DNA from: Lodderomyces elongisporus
Lineage: Eukaryota; Ascomycota; Pichiomycetes; Serinales; Debaryomycetaceae
Direction of reading: 5' to 3'
Assembly (NCBI RefSeq): GCF_030384665.1
Contig: NC_083678.1
Span: 992,001-1,056,000, forward strand
DNA length: 64,000 nucleotides
Below, one piece after another: positions 1 through 10,359 of the stretch. A program made the position numbers and the translations under genes. Within the stretch, counting starts at the first letter, position 1. Each line of letters opens with the position of its first letter. The notes beneath the pieces were generated by a model. The model made no database searches. It was given only the letters and a program-made list of their open reading frames with translations, and was not told the origin of the DNA.

Positions 1-1504
1 TTCTGTATTTAACCGATATTTCTATATAATAGTGATAAGTTAATTTTACCACTTCTCGTTCCTATTTATATTAACTCATCTCGTTTGAAGTTTCAAGTTT
101 CCCATGTCGTGCAATATTCTCCAAATATTCACTTAGCGGAAACAAGGGCACAGAGCGTCCAGTGTGTGTCACACTGTGACATGTGGGGAAGAAGTAAAAC
201 CAAAAAAGAAAAAAAATAAAAAAATTAAAATTAAAAGGAGAACGAGAGATTCCCCGGGGTTTTACGTAACCTACTCCTAGACACCCATTACTAATACATC
301 GAGCCATTCCGAGGGAGTATTATCCCAATATATGTATACATGTATTTATACATGTATAAAGTACTGGCAAGTACACAATCCATTCGACTACTAACCCACC
401 ACAAACCTTGTGATTTTCATGCATGCACGTGTAAAGACAATAACCAAAACATTTCACCTATTGTATTCTTGACTCTTGCTCATATGATTTAATCCTTATG
501 TTTTTGTATTTGTCTTTATTTCCTCATGACAAAATAGCTAAATATATATATATATAAAACAATAAAAAAAACCAATAAAATGTCATGCCAAACTCTACAA
601 TAAATTCACAACAAATATCGACAAAGTATTTATTTGGTATACCCGAAGGATATTTCATCGCAAGTTTTGTACATTTTCTTTTTTCTTTTTTTTAAGAGTT
701 CTTTTTTGAGGCTTTATATTTCATTTAAGGAACTGCACAAGCACAAAATATATAGGAACATTTTGTCTTCTTAATGGATGACTTCGGGGTTGAATCACCA
801 AATTTGGTATTGAAAAGCGAAATCATCTTTTTGCTACTCAATCATATGTGTATATGTCAAAAATTTACATTGATTATATGGTTCTGACACTTTAGTGTCT
901 CCCCCTTCTCCCCCTCTTTTTTTGCGTTCTTCTTACTCCTTCTTCCCCTTTCGTCTTCTCTTCTCGCCAAGTTTAATGAATAATTCATTCAAAGTGAGTG
1001 AACATTGTCATCTATTTTAAGGTAAACGCGTTTTTCAAGCCAGTAATAATGCAACAAGATGACAAGTTTGTATTTTAAATAGTAAAAGCAAAATATCATA
1101 TATTTAATTATATATTTATGTGTGTATTGCACAAGGAAAAGATATGATGTCAGACCAATATGTGTGCAGTCTGTACGATTGGTAATCGTTGAGCCAGGAT
1201 CGGCTCCATTTTTTGTTTTTTCGACTCTATTAATTTTCTTGTCAATTTTTTTCGTTACTATTCTATGTTTCTTACGCTCAAGTATGGCCGAGATTATCGA
1301 CCCATTCATTCGGATAAATCTTTGTAAAAGTATACGGGAATGCTAAACTCTGAAGTGGTGTGTGTGGGTGTGTGGGTGTGTGATTAGAAGAGAATTAGTA
1401 AAGAAGAGAGGTTCCAAAGTCAAAGGTTTGAAAGTCAAGATAATACAAAGGAATATCAAATAATATCAAAAAAATATACATACACCTGGGTCAAACTACT
1501 CTTT
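1..1504. other. gene-free left end
   Basis: No open reading frame with recognisable protein character is seen on either strand. The region is AT-rich with homopolymer runs and a TGTG-type microsatellite near 1358-1383. It lies downstream of the gene ending at 1505, so it holds that gene's 3' region and the flank of a gene outside the window. Confidence 0.5.
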
Positions 1505-3625
1505 TCAAATCTTTGCCAACTCCTCGGCACAATACTCTTGAATCTGCTTTAGTTTTTCACATTGCGCTTTTTCAAGCTTGAGAAACTCTCGATCCAACTC
1601 ATCTTGCAATTCATTTCGTTTAGTTAATGTTTTGTATTCCAATAGCTTCAATTTGTTAATCAAGTTTGCTGAATACAACTTTAAACTTTGATGCATTACA
1701 TTCATCGGATCCATTGCATCTATTGCACCAATGGGTTCCAATGGCTTGACTCGAGGAGACCCTTGATCCTCAACCGATGTCTTTGCTGTAGTATCAGGGA
1801 AATCGGTAATCTCGTCTTCGCCGTCAGCACTTGCAATACCGCTATTATTGGCTTGAGTAGGAGTTGATGTTTTAAATTTGGGTGACATAAGAGCTTGTGT
1901 ATCAACAATTCTGCTACGGTGTACCACTTTTGGAGCTTTGATATTCTCTGACTCCAGATCAATACTCTCGAAACTCAACTTCAGTTCCAACCCCAACCGC
2001 AACCCCGATCCTGTTCCTGTTCCTATTTCTGTTTTTGTTTTTGTTTTTGTTCCTTTTTCTGTTTCGACAAGAACTTCTTTTGTTAGGTTGCCAATGTGCG
2101 GTGAGTTGAAAGCTCTATTCAATACTTCTCCTTGAGGTAATGAATCATTAGCTATTGGTTGTACAATATCATTTGCCTGACCTCGAACATCAACTTTTGG
2201 AACAGTTTTACTAAATGAATCATCCTTCTTTGTACCAGTAGGTTTCATTAAGAAATTCATCACCTCTTTATCACTTACTGATTTCTTTGTTCCCTTGTCG
2301 TTTTTTTCACCCATGTCATCCATTATTGCATTGCAACTACTCGTCAATGTTTGCATATTTTTTGGCTGTCCAGCAAGTAAAACATCAGTGTTTGCTGCTT
2401 GTTTCTTCCTTATGCCTTCATCAAATGTATTATTGCTCAGAGCTTGCGATCTTGCTCTATTCAAGGGTCGCTTCCGTTTGTATTGCTTGCAAATGGCATC
2501 GCGTGAAGTTTCAAATACCGGTGAATTCAGCTTTGATTTCACATCTTTCAAATCTGGGTTATCCCCATATAAAGCTGTGTTGATTGATATTTTTCTACAA
2601 CGAAGTGCTTTCAAATAATTAATCAACCAATTGTAATGCACAATATCCTCAACTTTTACATCTAGAGACGTATCAAAAATATAATGTCCTCTATGATCCC
2701 TAATTGAAAAGGACTTCAACACTTCTTTCATTGTGCTCTTTGACCGCGTTTGCCTCTCCTTGCTGCATTCAAAACTCATTTTGATCATCTTATCGGGATG
2801 CGTTTCTAATGCTGCAAAAACCACCAAATTAAGATGATAGCAATAAATTTGGGATCCAATATAAGTCCAAAGATTCAACAATTGTTTATTTATGGGTTGT
2901 AAATAACAAGTGTCGCCAGACATCTTCATGGCCTTGCACGTCACCGCACATTGAATAAGGTTTTTAAACTTTGGGTTGAATGTGTAGATATACTTGATAT
3001 ATGGTTCTGTTAAATTTGGTAAAAAAGTCTCTTTTAAACCAAGCGCAACAAAGAGCTCAATCAAAGTGATCAATGTTGAAAAGCTCCTATTGGCATTCAA
3101 GAGTTTGTGAAATTTGGCCAAATTGTCTCTGCTGTCGATGGCTTGTGAAATTACCAACAGCATATGGATATCCTCACTCATTGATAACAATATTTTTGAA
3201 CTAAGCCAGCTAGAGTATGAATAATAATCCAATGCGTCGTCAATCAATTTATAAAGACTGGTAATTTCTTCTGTTTGAACAATGACAATGCGAAGCAATA
3301 GTGGCCAAAATAGTTTGATAAGATCTCCATGATGATGTCTAACAAATGGATTCAAAAACAAATTGATGCAAAACCAATTCATCTTATCTTCGTTACTGCT
3401 GTAATCTTTGTTGTATACCATCTGAAACAACAACTCCATCTGATTTTTTAAGGTTGCGATATCCTCCATCGTTGCCAGAGTCTGTATCGTCAAAACATCA
3501 AGACTCGTGTTCAATTTACTAAACGCAATCTTGCGTATAGACTGGGAACTATTTGAAAGTAACTGATTGTTTAGTATTTCCAATTCATTGAGAAACACAC
3601 TAATAGGGCTTTTTACCGATACCAT
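1505..3625 (-). CDS. unrecognised protein, possible Red1/SYCP2-like meiotic axis protein
   Basis: The first ATG in frame is at 3625 and gives 706 residues; an earlier in-frame start would be TTG. I do not recognise the sequence firmly. Residues 1 to about 330 look all-helical and folded, followed by a mixed segment (about 310-370), a long disordered Lys/Ser/Thr-rich region with KT and TG repeats, and a charged C-terminal coiled coil (last 60 residues). That order (helical repeats, possible PH-like domain, disordered linker, C-terminal coiled coil) is the architecture of the chromosome-axis proteins Red1 and SYCP2. The identification is inference from layout only. An E-box, TCACGTGA, lies about 350 bp upstream. 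The gene is co-directional with NPT1. Confidence 0.5.
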   Translation of the reverse strand: MVSVKSPISVFLNELEILNNQLLSNSSQSIRKIAFSKLNTSLDVLTIQTLATMEDIATLKNQMELLFQMVYNKDYSSNEDKMNWFCINLFLNPFVRHHHGDLIKLFWPLLLRIVIVQTEEITSLYKLIDDALDYYSYSSWLSSKILLSMSEDIHMLLVISQAIDSRDNLAKFHKLLNANRSFSTLITLIELFVALGLKETFLPNLTEPYIKYIYTFNPKFKNLIQCAVTCKAMKMSGDTCYLQPINKQLLNLWTYIGSQIYCYHLNLVVFAALETHPDKMIKMSFECSKERQTRSKSTMKEVLKSFSIRDHRGHYIFDTSLDVKVEDIVHYNWLINYLKALRCRKISINTALYGDNPDLKDVKSKLNSPVFETSRDAICKQYKRKRPLNRARSQALSNNTFDEGIRKKQAANTDVLLAGQPKNMQTLTSSCNAIMDDMGEKNDKGTKKSVSDKEVMNFLMKPTGTKKDDSFSKTVPKVDVRGQANDIVQPIANDSLPQGEVLNRAFNSPHIGNLTKEVLVETEKGTKTKTKTEIGTGTGSGLRLGLELKLSFESIDLESENIKAPKVVHRSRIVDTQALMSPKFKTSTPTQANNSGIASADGEDEITDFPDTTAKTSVEDQGSPRVKPLEPIGAIDAMDPMNVMHQSLKLYSANLINKLKLLEYKTLTKRNELQDELDREFLKLEKAQCEKLKQIQEYCAEELAKI

Positions 3626-3801
3626 TGACAATATTCTATGAATGCTTAAAAAATAGGAAACCAACTAAATTGAGGAAAAGTGAATAAAATTTAATGAAAA
3701 AAATATATATATAAAAAGTTGAAAGGTAAGGAAAAGGGGGGAAGAATAAGGGAAAAACAAAGAGTGTGGAAATTTAAAAAGCTAACGACAAAGAACAACA
3801 A

Positions 3802-3805
<4 letters not shown>

Positions 3806-3837
<32 letters not shown>
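3806..3837. repeat. (AT)16 microsatellite
   Basis: Uninterrupted alternating AT run directly visible in the sequence. It lies about 180-210 bp upstream of the ATG at 3625. Confidence 0.95.
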
Positions 3838-3839
<2 letters not shown>

Positions 3840-3974
3840 ATGTATTTTTGTTTTGTTGATACTTATCCTTTCTTGAACACCCCACCCAGTACATCCACAC
3901 ACAAAATATATAAATGAGTGTGTATATATAAATATACATACATGCATCTATATATGTCCCATTTTTTGCAACCA

Positions 3975-3982
3975 TCACGTGA
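3975..3982. promoter_or_regulatory. E-box TCACGTGA
   Basis: Palindromic TCACGTGA, the consensus of Cbf1-type bHLH factors. It sits about 350 bp upstream of the unknown gene starting at 3625. Binding is inferred from the motif alone. Confidence 0.4.
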
Positions 3983-4314
3983 CTGGAACTCGTCAGAAAT
4001 GTTGATTTTTTTTTTGAATTTTTCCTTTTTGACTGCTCGTTCCTTGCTCCAAGCTCCTTTGCTTGGTCTCATACATTGCTGCTGTAGCAAAAAAACAGTG
4101 TATTCAACATTTTTTTAAACTATTACTGAAGTACAACAATCAGTCTTTTTCAAAAACACTTATATCAAATACAGTTTTATTCACAATGACATCATATATA
4201 GATAAAGATTAAAGAAATTTTATAAGATTTCTCATCTATAAATAAATTGATAAATAAAGTTGATAAATAATTGATAAATAACTTCAGTGAGAAGGTATTT
4301 TGTTTTCCGCAATT

Positions 4315-5565
4315 TCACCATCTATGTGCTTCATCTCCTTCTTCCCATGTCCTCTCTACGTATCCCAATTCTTTCTTGACCTTTTCTACTGTCTCTTTGT
4401 CCCCCATGTTTTTTCCAACATTATCGCTAATCTTGATACAATGCTGCCCATTGGCTTCTTTCAACTTAATAACTATGTTTAGTGGTTGTGACTTTTTTCT
4501 TGTCATTTTATTTTGAAAATCATTTGTAAAGAATGTGCCAACACCAAACGTCGACTTCAAGCCCAATTCATCGGCTTTTTGCTTATAAGCCAAGCATTTT
4601 TCAATGTTGAGAGAATCGCTAAAGCAGATAACTTTGTCTTTGAGTCCTAAGCTTTTATAGTGCTTGGCCATTTTCTCAGCATAAAGCACTGGGTCACCTG
4701 AGTCTTGTCTCACTCCAGCGTATACTTCTGCATACGGGCTCTTGAATTGCTCAAGATAATTGTCTGTCCCAAAAGTATCTGTTAGAGCCAATCCGGCATA
4801 CTGCTTTCCAAAAGTGTCTAACCAATAGTCCATTGCTGTGGTGTTGGCTCTTTTGTAGTTTTGAGTAATTGCAGCAATTCCCATATACCATTCATGTGCC
4901 ACTGTTCCTACGGGGGCTAAATTTTTTTGCATGGCCAAAAGCACGTTTGAAGTCCCAGCAATGTGCTTGGAGTGTGTTTCTTCAAATACCTCTTTAATGG
5001 CATCAACTACAATCTCCTGAGTCTTAAAGGATCTTCTTCTACGAGTTCCAAACTCACTAAAGCTGCACCCATTTGAGATTAGATCCAAAACCTTACTTTT
5101 GGCTAGCTCGTATTGCCCCGAATAATCCCAATCGGTATCAACATACTTGAAATATGCTTCCGATACCAACGCCAAAAGTGGGATTTCATAAAGAATTGTC
5201 TGGTCCCAATTTCCAACAATTTCCAACGCAAAATCACCATTATCGGATTCTATGTATTTGATCTGCGATCGAGGATCAAGTTTAAATGTTTGTAAATAGG
5301 CAAGGTATTCATCCGATAACTGGGGTAGAGTCTTTCTAAGATATTCTATTTCCTTCACAGAAAATTCAAGCTCACCCAAATATTCAACTTGCTGCTTGAG
5401 CCAATTAATTGCAGGTGCATTGAGCTGCAATTCTGGAGTACGGTTAGTGTATTTGTACCTCACTGGAATATTTGGGAAATGTTTAAATACTGCAGCATGC
5501 ATAAAGATTTTGTAAAGATCCGTATCTAAAAGCGATGTAATCACTGGCTCGATTGTTTCTATCAT
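4315..5565 (-). CDS. NPT1: nicotinate phosphoribosyltransferase
   Basis: 416 residues, close to S. cerevisiae Npt1 (about 430). It makes nicotinate mononucleotide from nicotinate and PRPP with ATP, the entry step of the Preiss-Handler NAD salvage route. The sequence runs colinear with the family: N-terminal [16 protein letters not shown] near 172-180, AHEWYMG near 223-229 (His224 is at the position of the phospho-His as I recall it), [28 protein letters not shown], and the C-terminal [12 protein letters not shown] and EEGDEAHRW. The start is the ATG at 5565. The protein ends at the conserved HRW terminus, so it is full length. Confidence 0.96.
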   Translation of the reverse strand: MIETIEPVITSLLDTDLYKIFMHAAVFKHFPNIPVRYKYTNRTPELQLNAPAINWLKQQVEYLGELEFSVKEIEYLRKTLPQLSDEYLAYLQTFKLDPRSQIKYIESDNGDFALEIVGNWDQTILYEIPLLALVSEAYFKYVDTDWDYSGQYELAKSKVLDLISNGCSFSEFGTRRRRSFKTQEIVVDAIKEVFEETHSKHIAGTSNVLLAMQKNLAPVGTVAHEWYMGIAAITQNYKRANTTAMDYWLDTFGKQYAGLALTDTFGTDNYLEQFKSPYAEVYAGVRQDSGDPVLYAEKMAKHYKSLGLKDKVICFSDSLNIEKCLAYKQKADELGLKSTFGVGTFFTNDFQNKMTRKKSQPLNIVIKLKEANGQHCIKISDNVGKNMGDKETVEKVKKELGYVERTWEEGDEAHRW

Positions 5566-6142
5566 GGTATTGGTCTAATGTTTTTCGAAAAAAAAAGTTG
5601 TTAGATGGTTTGTAAAGGCTGTTTGTTTGTTTGTTGTTTAATCTTTATCTGTTTTTTTTTCGTTTTTTGTTCTTTTTGTTTTTAACATTGTTTATTATCA
5701 AGTAACATACTTTTCGATTAGGATATTGCGTGTGTAGAAGGAAAGAGAGAAAAAAAAAAACCACGGAAAATTAATACAATAAAGTTAGAAAGTAAAATTA
5801 AATATTAAATAAATAAAATAACATTAAACAAAACAAAAAAACGTGGGACAAGACTATCTACTGTTAATTCCTTATACTATTTTTGGTATACACTTGTTTT
5901 GTCAATTGAAACCATTCAGCTACAAAGTCGTCAATTTGGATCACATTTGGAAATGGAATTAGTCCTTGATCCTAGGTTTGCACAGACAAATTTCAGAAGT
6001 ATAAAGACTTGATCGGGTTTTGGATTAATTATCTTGGTCATTGCAAATATATATACCTATGTATATATGTATATGTATATATGTGTATATGTATATTTAC
6101 GCCTTTCTATACAGCTCTATACAGAATTTATTTTGCAATTAA
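5566..6142. other. intergenic, NPT1 promoter and MES1 3' region
   Basis: Between MES1 (stop at 6143) and NPT1 (ATG at 5565), both on the minus strand. It contains T-rich runs after NPT1's start and a TATATG-type microsatellite at about 6047-6098 next to the MES1 stop. No gene is seen. Confidence 0.5.
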
Positions 6143-8410
6143 TCACTTCTTCTGTTGTCCTCCGTACAAGGCCCTCCATTCGGCAATCTTCTTCTCGTCG
6201 ATTCTTGTAAACAAGTACTGTGCTTGACCGATGTGGTGGCCTGGTAACAAGATTGGAATAAATGTATCGGTTATAGATAATGCTGGGGCATTCAAGATTT
6301 CGTTGATTTTCTTGGTTGTGTCTGGCATAAATGGAGAAATAACCGCACTCACCAAGTAGACCAAGTTCAAGCCAATAGCAACAACAGCGTCTGACTTGTC
6401 AGGATATTCGTTGTACAAGGTATTGTCCAATTTGTTTTCTTGTAAGAACTGGTTGCCTCTTGAAGAGATAAGCATTGCCGTTTCCAATCCTTTTCTTAAG
6501 TTTACTGCTTCCATATTCTTGATGTATGTTCCCAAAAGCGTGTTAATGTCTGTAAGGAACTGATCATAGTTGGGAATGTTCTTGGTGTCATACTGTGGTA
6601 ATACACCATTGTACTTGGCAATAGCAAATTTAACAATACGATTAACAAAATTACCCAAGTTTGCCAACAACTCACTGTTATTCTTGGTGACAAAGTCGTC
6701 CCATGAAAAGTGAGCATCACTGGTTTCAGGTCTACTGGATGCAAGATAGTATCTCCAAACACTTGCAGGCACACCGGTTTCCTCGGCGTTGTTTCCAAAG
6801 ACCCCAACACCTCTGGATTTCGAGAATTTACCGCCTTCGTATTGCAAATACTCAGTAGTACTCAAATGGTGAAGTTTGGTCCAGTTATCGCCGGTACCAA
6901 TCTGTGAAGCTGGGAACACCACAGTGTGGAAAGGAACATTATCCTTACCCATAAATTGGTACAAATCAACATTCTCTGGATTCTTCCACCACTTCTGCCA
7001 GTTATCAACAGATGATTCATCGATGGATTTGAAATAATTAGCTGTAATGGAAACGTACCCGATAGTGGCATCAAACCAAACGTACAATACTTTATCCTCG
7101 TATCCTGGACGAGGCACTGGTGTTCCCCATTTCAAATCTCTGGTGATACATCTAGGTTCAAGACCCTGTTTAATCCACGAGTTTGTAATGGTTTTGGAGT
7201 TTTTCGACCAAGCCCCCTTTTCACTTGAAACGTCAACCCATTCCTTTAAAGGTGTTTCTAATTCATTCAACTTGAGGTAAATATGAGTTGAAGGCTTCAC
7301 GATTGGTTTTGTTCCATCAACTTTACATCTTGGTTCAATCAATTCTAAAGGATCCAAGAGTTGACCACACTTGTCACACTGGTCACCTCTTGCATCTTCA
7401 TAACCACACTTGGGGCAAATACCTTCAACAAATCTGTCTGCCAAAAAGGAATGGTGATGTTCACAATACAATTGCTCTGTAGTCTTCTCCTCCAAATACT
7501 CACCTTTATCCAATTTTTTGAAAATATCCTGAGCAATCTCGGTCTGCAATGGGGTGGTTGTTCTTCCAAAATAGTCAAATCCTATATCGAACCAATCGTA
7601 CACTTGCTTATGGATCTTGTGGTACTTGTCACACAATTGCTGAGAAGTGACACCGTCCTCCAATGCTTTGGTCTCGGTAGCAGTACCATACTCATCAGTA
7701 CCGCAAATGAAAATAGCATTGTAGTTACGGTTCTTGGCGTATCTTGCATAGATATCGGCACTCAAAACTGAACCAACAATGTTTCCCAAGTGTGGAACAT
7801 TGTTCACATAAGGTAATGCTGATGTGATCAAGATATTACGTTCATCAGCTTTTGGCAAAATTCTATCGGCTTGACTCTTAACGAGATGGTCCTTAACAAG
7901 GTTCTGAGCACCAGTATTTGTCTCCTTGCGTCTTTCGAGCTTAGAGATGGATAACGCATGCTTGATACCTGATGCTACTTTCTCATCTTGTGCAAACTCG
8001 GTAAACCATTTGGGAGCTGACTTTTCATCTCCTTCAAATCTAGGATAAACACTAGCAAAAAGAATAATTTGTGCTGGTGTAAGTTTGACGGATTCGGGTA
8101 ATTTGAGCTCAATGTCATTCAATGATTCTCTTTTGTTTGAAATCAATGCCTTATACAAAACTGTTTCTTCAAATTTGATCAACTCCTCATTTGTAAAGTC
8201 ATCAGCCAAGTATTTAACAATAGCGTTTGGCTCAGTTAATTGGAAAGCAGCGTTCTTTTTGTCTCTGAGCAACACATCCTTGATTTCAGTTTCTGGTGAT
8301 AATTCTACTTTCAAGTCTGGCTTGTAAACTGCAGCAGCTACACTCAATTTCAAATTTTTCACAAAGTTATTAAGCGAGCTTCTTTTAGCTCCAAACAACT
8401 CCAAACTCAT
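6143..8410 (-). CDS. MES1: cytosolic methionyl-tRNA synthetase
   Basis: 755 residues, similar to S. cerevisiae Mes1 (751). It charges tRNA-Met for both initiation and elongation. The N-terminal ~180 residues form the GST-like domain that in yeast joins the Arc1 complex. The class I catalytic core begins at about 190, with the HIGH-type motif PHLGN at 206-210. A zinc knuckle with CxxC pairs (CPKC, CDKC) lies near 355-375, and KFSKSRG is the KMSKS loop. The helical anticodon-binding domain follows. The ATG at 8410 begins MSLELF. A Gcn4-type TGAGTCA is about 117 bp upstream in the promoter shared with HER2. Confidence 0.97.
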   Translation of the reverse strand: MSLELFGAKRSSLNNFVKNLKLSVAAAVYKPDLKVELSPETEIKDVLLRDKKNAAFQLTEPNAIVKYLADDFTNEELIKFEETVLYKALISNKRESLNDIELKLPESVKLTPAQIILFASVYPRFEGDEKSAPKWFTEFAQDEKVASGIKHALSISKLERRKETNTGAQNLVKDHLVKSQADRILPKADERNILITSALPYVNNVPHLGNIVGSVLSADIYARYAKNRNYNAIFICGTDEYGTATETKALEDGVTSQQLCDKYHKIHKQVYDWFDIGFDYFGRTTTPLQTEIAQDIFKKLDKGEYLEEKTTEQLYCEHHHSFLADRFVEGICPKCGYEDARGDQCDKCGQLLDPLELIEPRCKVDGTKPIVKPSTHIYLKLNELETPLKEWVDVSSEKGAWSKNSKTITNSWIKQGLEPRCITRDLKWGTPVPRPGYEDKVLYVWFDATIGYVSITANYFKSIDESSVDNWQKWWKNPENVDLYQFMGKDNVPFHTVVFPASQIGTGDNWTKLHHLSTTEYLQYEGGKFSKSRGVGVFGNNAEETGVPASVWRYYLASSRPETSDAHFSWDDFVTKNNSELLANLGNFVNRIVKFAIAKYNGVLPQYDTKNIPNYDQFLTDINTLLGTYIKNMEAVNLRKGLETAMLISSRGNQFLQENKLDNTLYNEYPDKSDAVVAIGLNLVYLVSAVISPFMPDTTKKINEILNAPALSITDTFIPILLPGHHIGQAQYLFTRIDEKKIAEWRALYGGQQKK

Positions 8411-8865
8411 TGTTCTGTTTATTTAGTTAACTTGGTGCAGCGGTGGTAATGGTGGTGGATATGGTGGATATGGTATTTAGGGCAAAAACAAAACGGTATA
8501 TAAATAATAATATTTACGGTGGGATATGAGTCAGAAGTTAGAGTATTAACGCTGTAACGTACTTTTTCTATACATTTATATATTTTTTTTTTCCTTTCTT
8601 CCTTCCTTCTCTTTCTCTCTTTTCTTCATCTTCATCTTTTGAAATACTTTTGTTGCTTGAGATTTTGCTAGAGATTTCGCGAGTGATTCGCAGCCACACA
8701 ACAACACAAGTGCCAAAAAGGCAAATCTACCCATAAAACATTTATACATTACTTTACCTTGCTATAGTTTATTTATTTATATATTTTATTTTTGATTAAG
8801 CACCAGTCACCATAATAATATTCACGTACAAACTCTATAGTCACTATAGAATTACAGTTTCAGTG
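8411..8865. promoter_or_regulatory. divergent MES1/HER2 promoter
   Basis: 455 bp between two divergently transcribed translation genes. It contains a GGTGGATAT-type short repeat near MES1, a Gcn4-like TGAGTCA and a long pyrimidine tract (8580-8645). Confidence 0.6.
8527..8533. promoter_or_regulatory. Gcn4-type site TGAGTCA
   Basis: Exact TGAGTCA (reverse complement TGACTCA), the core Gcn4/AP-1 site. It is about 117 bp from MES1's ATG and 330 bp from HER2's. General amino-acid control of aminoacyl-tRNA synthetase genes is established in yeasts; control of this gene is inference. Confidence 0.45.
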
Positions 8866-10359
8866 ATGAGGCAATTAAGACAACACATTCGCTTTTATGG
8901 ACTGCGACAATCACATCACCCAGACAAATTCAATTGTCTTATTTCACAGCAAAGAATTGAGCCGAAACTTTTAACGTTGAATGAATCTGGAAAAGCACAA
9001 TCTTCACCATCTTTGAGTAATCTCACGTACGCATGCAAGGACAATATAGTCACCCGCAATACCAACAGTACGGCAGCATCTCATGCTCTCTATAACTACA
9101 AATCTCCTTTCGATGCAACTGTAGTGGAATTGCTTTCGCGAGAGGGTGCTACGTGTATTGGAAAAGCAAATTTAGATGAGTTTGGAATGGGCTCAGCGAA
9201 TCGCAATTCCTACTATGGAGATGTAGTCAACCCGTTTAGACCAGGTACCGTACCTGGAGGATCACTGGGTGGCTCAGCTGCTGCAGTATGCATACCTAAT
9301 GCAAAGGAAAAGAGTAACAGTGAGAAGGAAGTGGGGGTAGGAGAAGAAGTTGGAGAAGCACTTTCCGATTTTGCGTTGGGTACAGATACTGGTGGATCCG
9401 TACGTTTGCCCGCGGCATATTGTAATGTTATTGGGTTTAAACCTACGTATGGGAGAATTTCAAGGTGGGGAGTAATTCCGTATGCGCAAACATTGGATAC
9501 TGTTGGTATATTGGCAAGAAAAGTTGATATTGTGCAGAGAGTTTACGATGTAGTTAACCGTTTTGACGAGAAAGATCCAACCTCTTTACCTGTTGAAGTG
9601 AGAAGCAAGATTCAATCTGTGAGTGACGGTCAAGATGAGTCCCGAAAATTTGTGATTGGTGTTCCAGAACAATTTGTAATGCGTGAGTTGTCTGATACTG
9701 TGCGAGAAAAATGGAGCGAGGCATTAGACAAATTTGCAAGTTTGGGGCATAAAGTCATTAGCATTAATTTACGAAGCATTTGCAAAGCTCTTCCAGCATA
9801 TTATACAATAGCTACATCCGAGGCTGCTTCTAATTTAGCCAGATATGATGGTACGAGGTATGGGTATACCGCAGAGACGCCTGAAAACCACGAACAGGAT
9901 CTAATGCGTTTGATTTTCCAAAATAGAACCGAATCTTTGGGTAAAGAAGTGCAACGACGGATCATTTTGGGGAACTATACTTTGAGTTCAGAATCTGCCG
10001 CATACTATATGATGGCAAACGAAGTGCGTGAGAAACTTGCACAAGATTTTTCGTCATTTTTTACCAATGAGCATCCTTTACTTTGTGATGCCAGCAAAAA
10101 GAAACCGAGCGAGCAATTGTGCGATTTGATGGTTTGTCCAACAGCTATGGATGTTGCGCCAACGGTAGAGGAGTACTTGAGTCAGGATAAAGAGAGTATA
10201 CTCAACGGGTACGTCAACGATGTTTTCACAGTTCCTGCATCGCTTGTTGGTATACCAACCATATCAATGCCGTTCGATGGAGTTGGTATTCAACTTATGG
10301 GACAATTTGGAGATGATGCACTGGTGCTTCAGGCTGCCAAATTATTAGAACAAAATTGA
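8866..10359 (+). CDS. HER2: mitochondrial Glu-tRNA(Gln) amidotransferase subunit A (GatA/Her2)
   Basis: 497 residues from the ATG at 8866; the codon before it is GTG, so the start is clear. As part of GatFAB it converts mischarged Glu-tRNA(Gln) to Gln-tRNA(Gln) in mitochondria. The amidase-signature triad is visible: Lys58 (ACKDNI), cis-Ser133 and nucleophile Ser178 (GTDTGGSVRLPA). In the signature the second Ser of GGSS is encoded by CTG (codon 134, 9265-9267), which makes sense only if CTG means Ser. There are about 21 extra Glu/Lys-rich residues (around 144-165) between cis-Ser and nucleophile compared with bacterial GatA. The basic, Arg-rich N terminus fits a mitochondrial presequence. 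Divergent from MES1 and convergent with FOL2. Confidence 0.95.
   Translation: MRQLRQHIRFYGLRQSHHPDKFNCLISQQRIEPKLLTLNESGKAQSSPSLSNLTYACKDNIVTRNTNSTAASHALYNYKSPFDATVVELLSREGATCIGKANLDEFGMGSANRNSYYGDVVNPFRPGTVPGGSLGGSAAAVCIPNAKEKSNSEKEVGVGEEVGEALSDFALGTDTGGSVRLPAAYCNVIGFKPTYGRISRWGVIPYAQTLDTVGILARKVDIVQRVYDVVNRFDEKDPTSLPVEVRSKIQSVSDGQDESRKFVIGVPEQFVMRELSDTVREKWSEALDKFASLGHKVISINLRSICKALPAYYTIATSEAASNLARYDGTRYGYTAETPENHEQDLMRLIFQNRTESLGKEVQRRIILGNYTLSSESAAYYMMANEVREKLAQDFSSFFTNEHPLLCDASKKKPSEQLCDLMVCPTAMDVAPTVEEYLSQDKESILNGYVNDVFTVPASLVGIPTISMPFDGVGIQLMGQFGDDALVLQAAKLLEQN

Larger units (their letters stand above)
3626..4314. other. intergenic, promoter of the gene at 1505-3625
   Basis: Between NPT1 and the downstream gene, both on the minus strand. 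It holds an (AT)n tract, an E-box and A/T homopolymers. No gene is seen. Confidence 0.5.
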
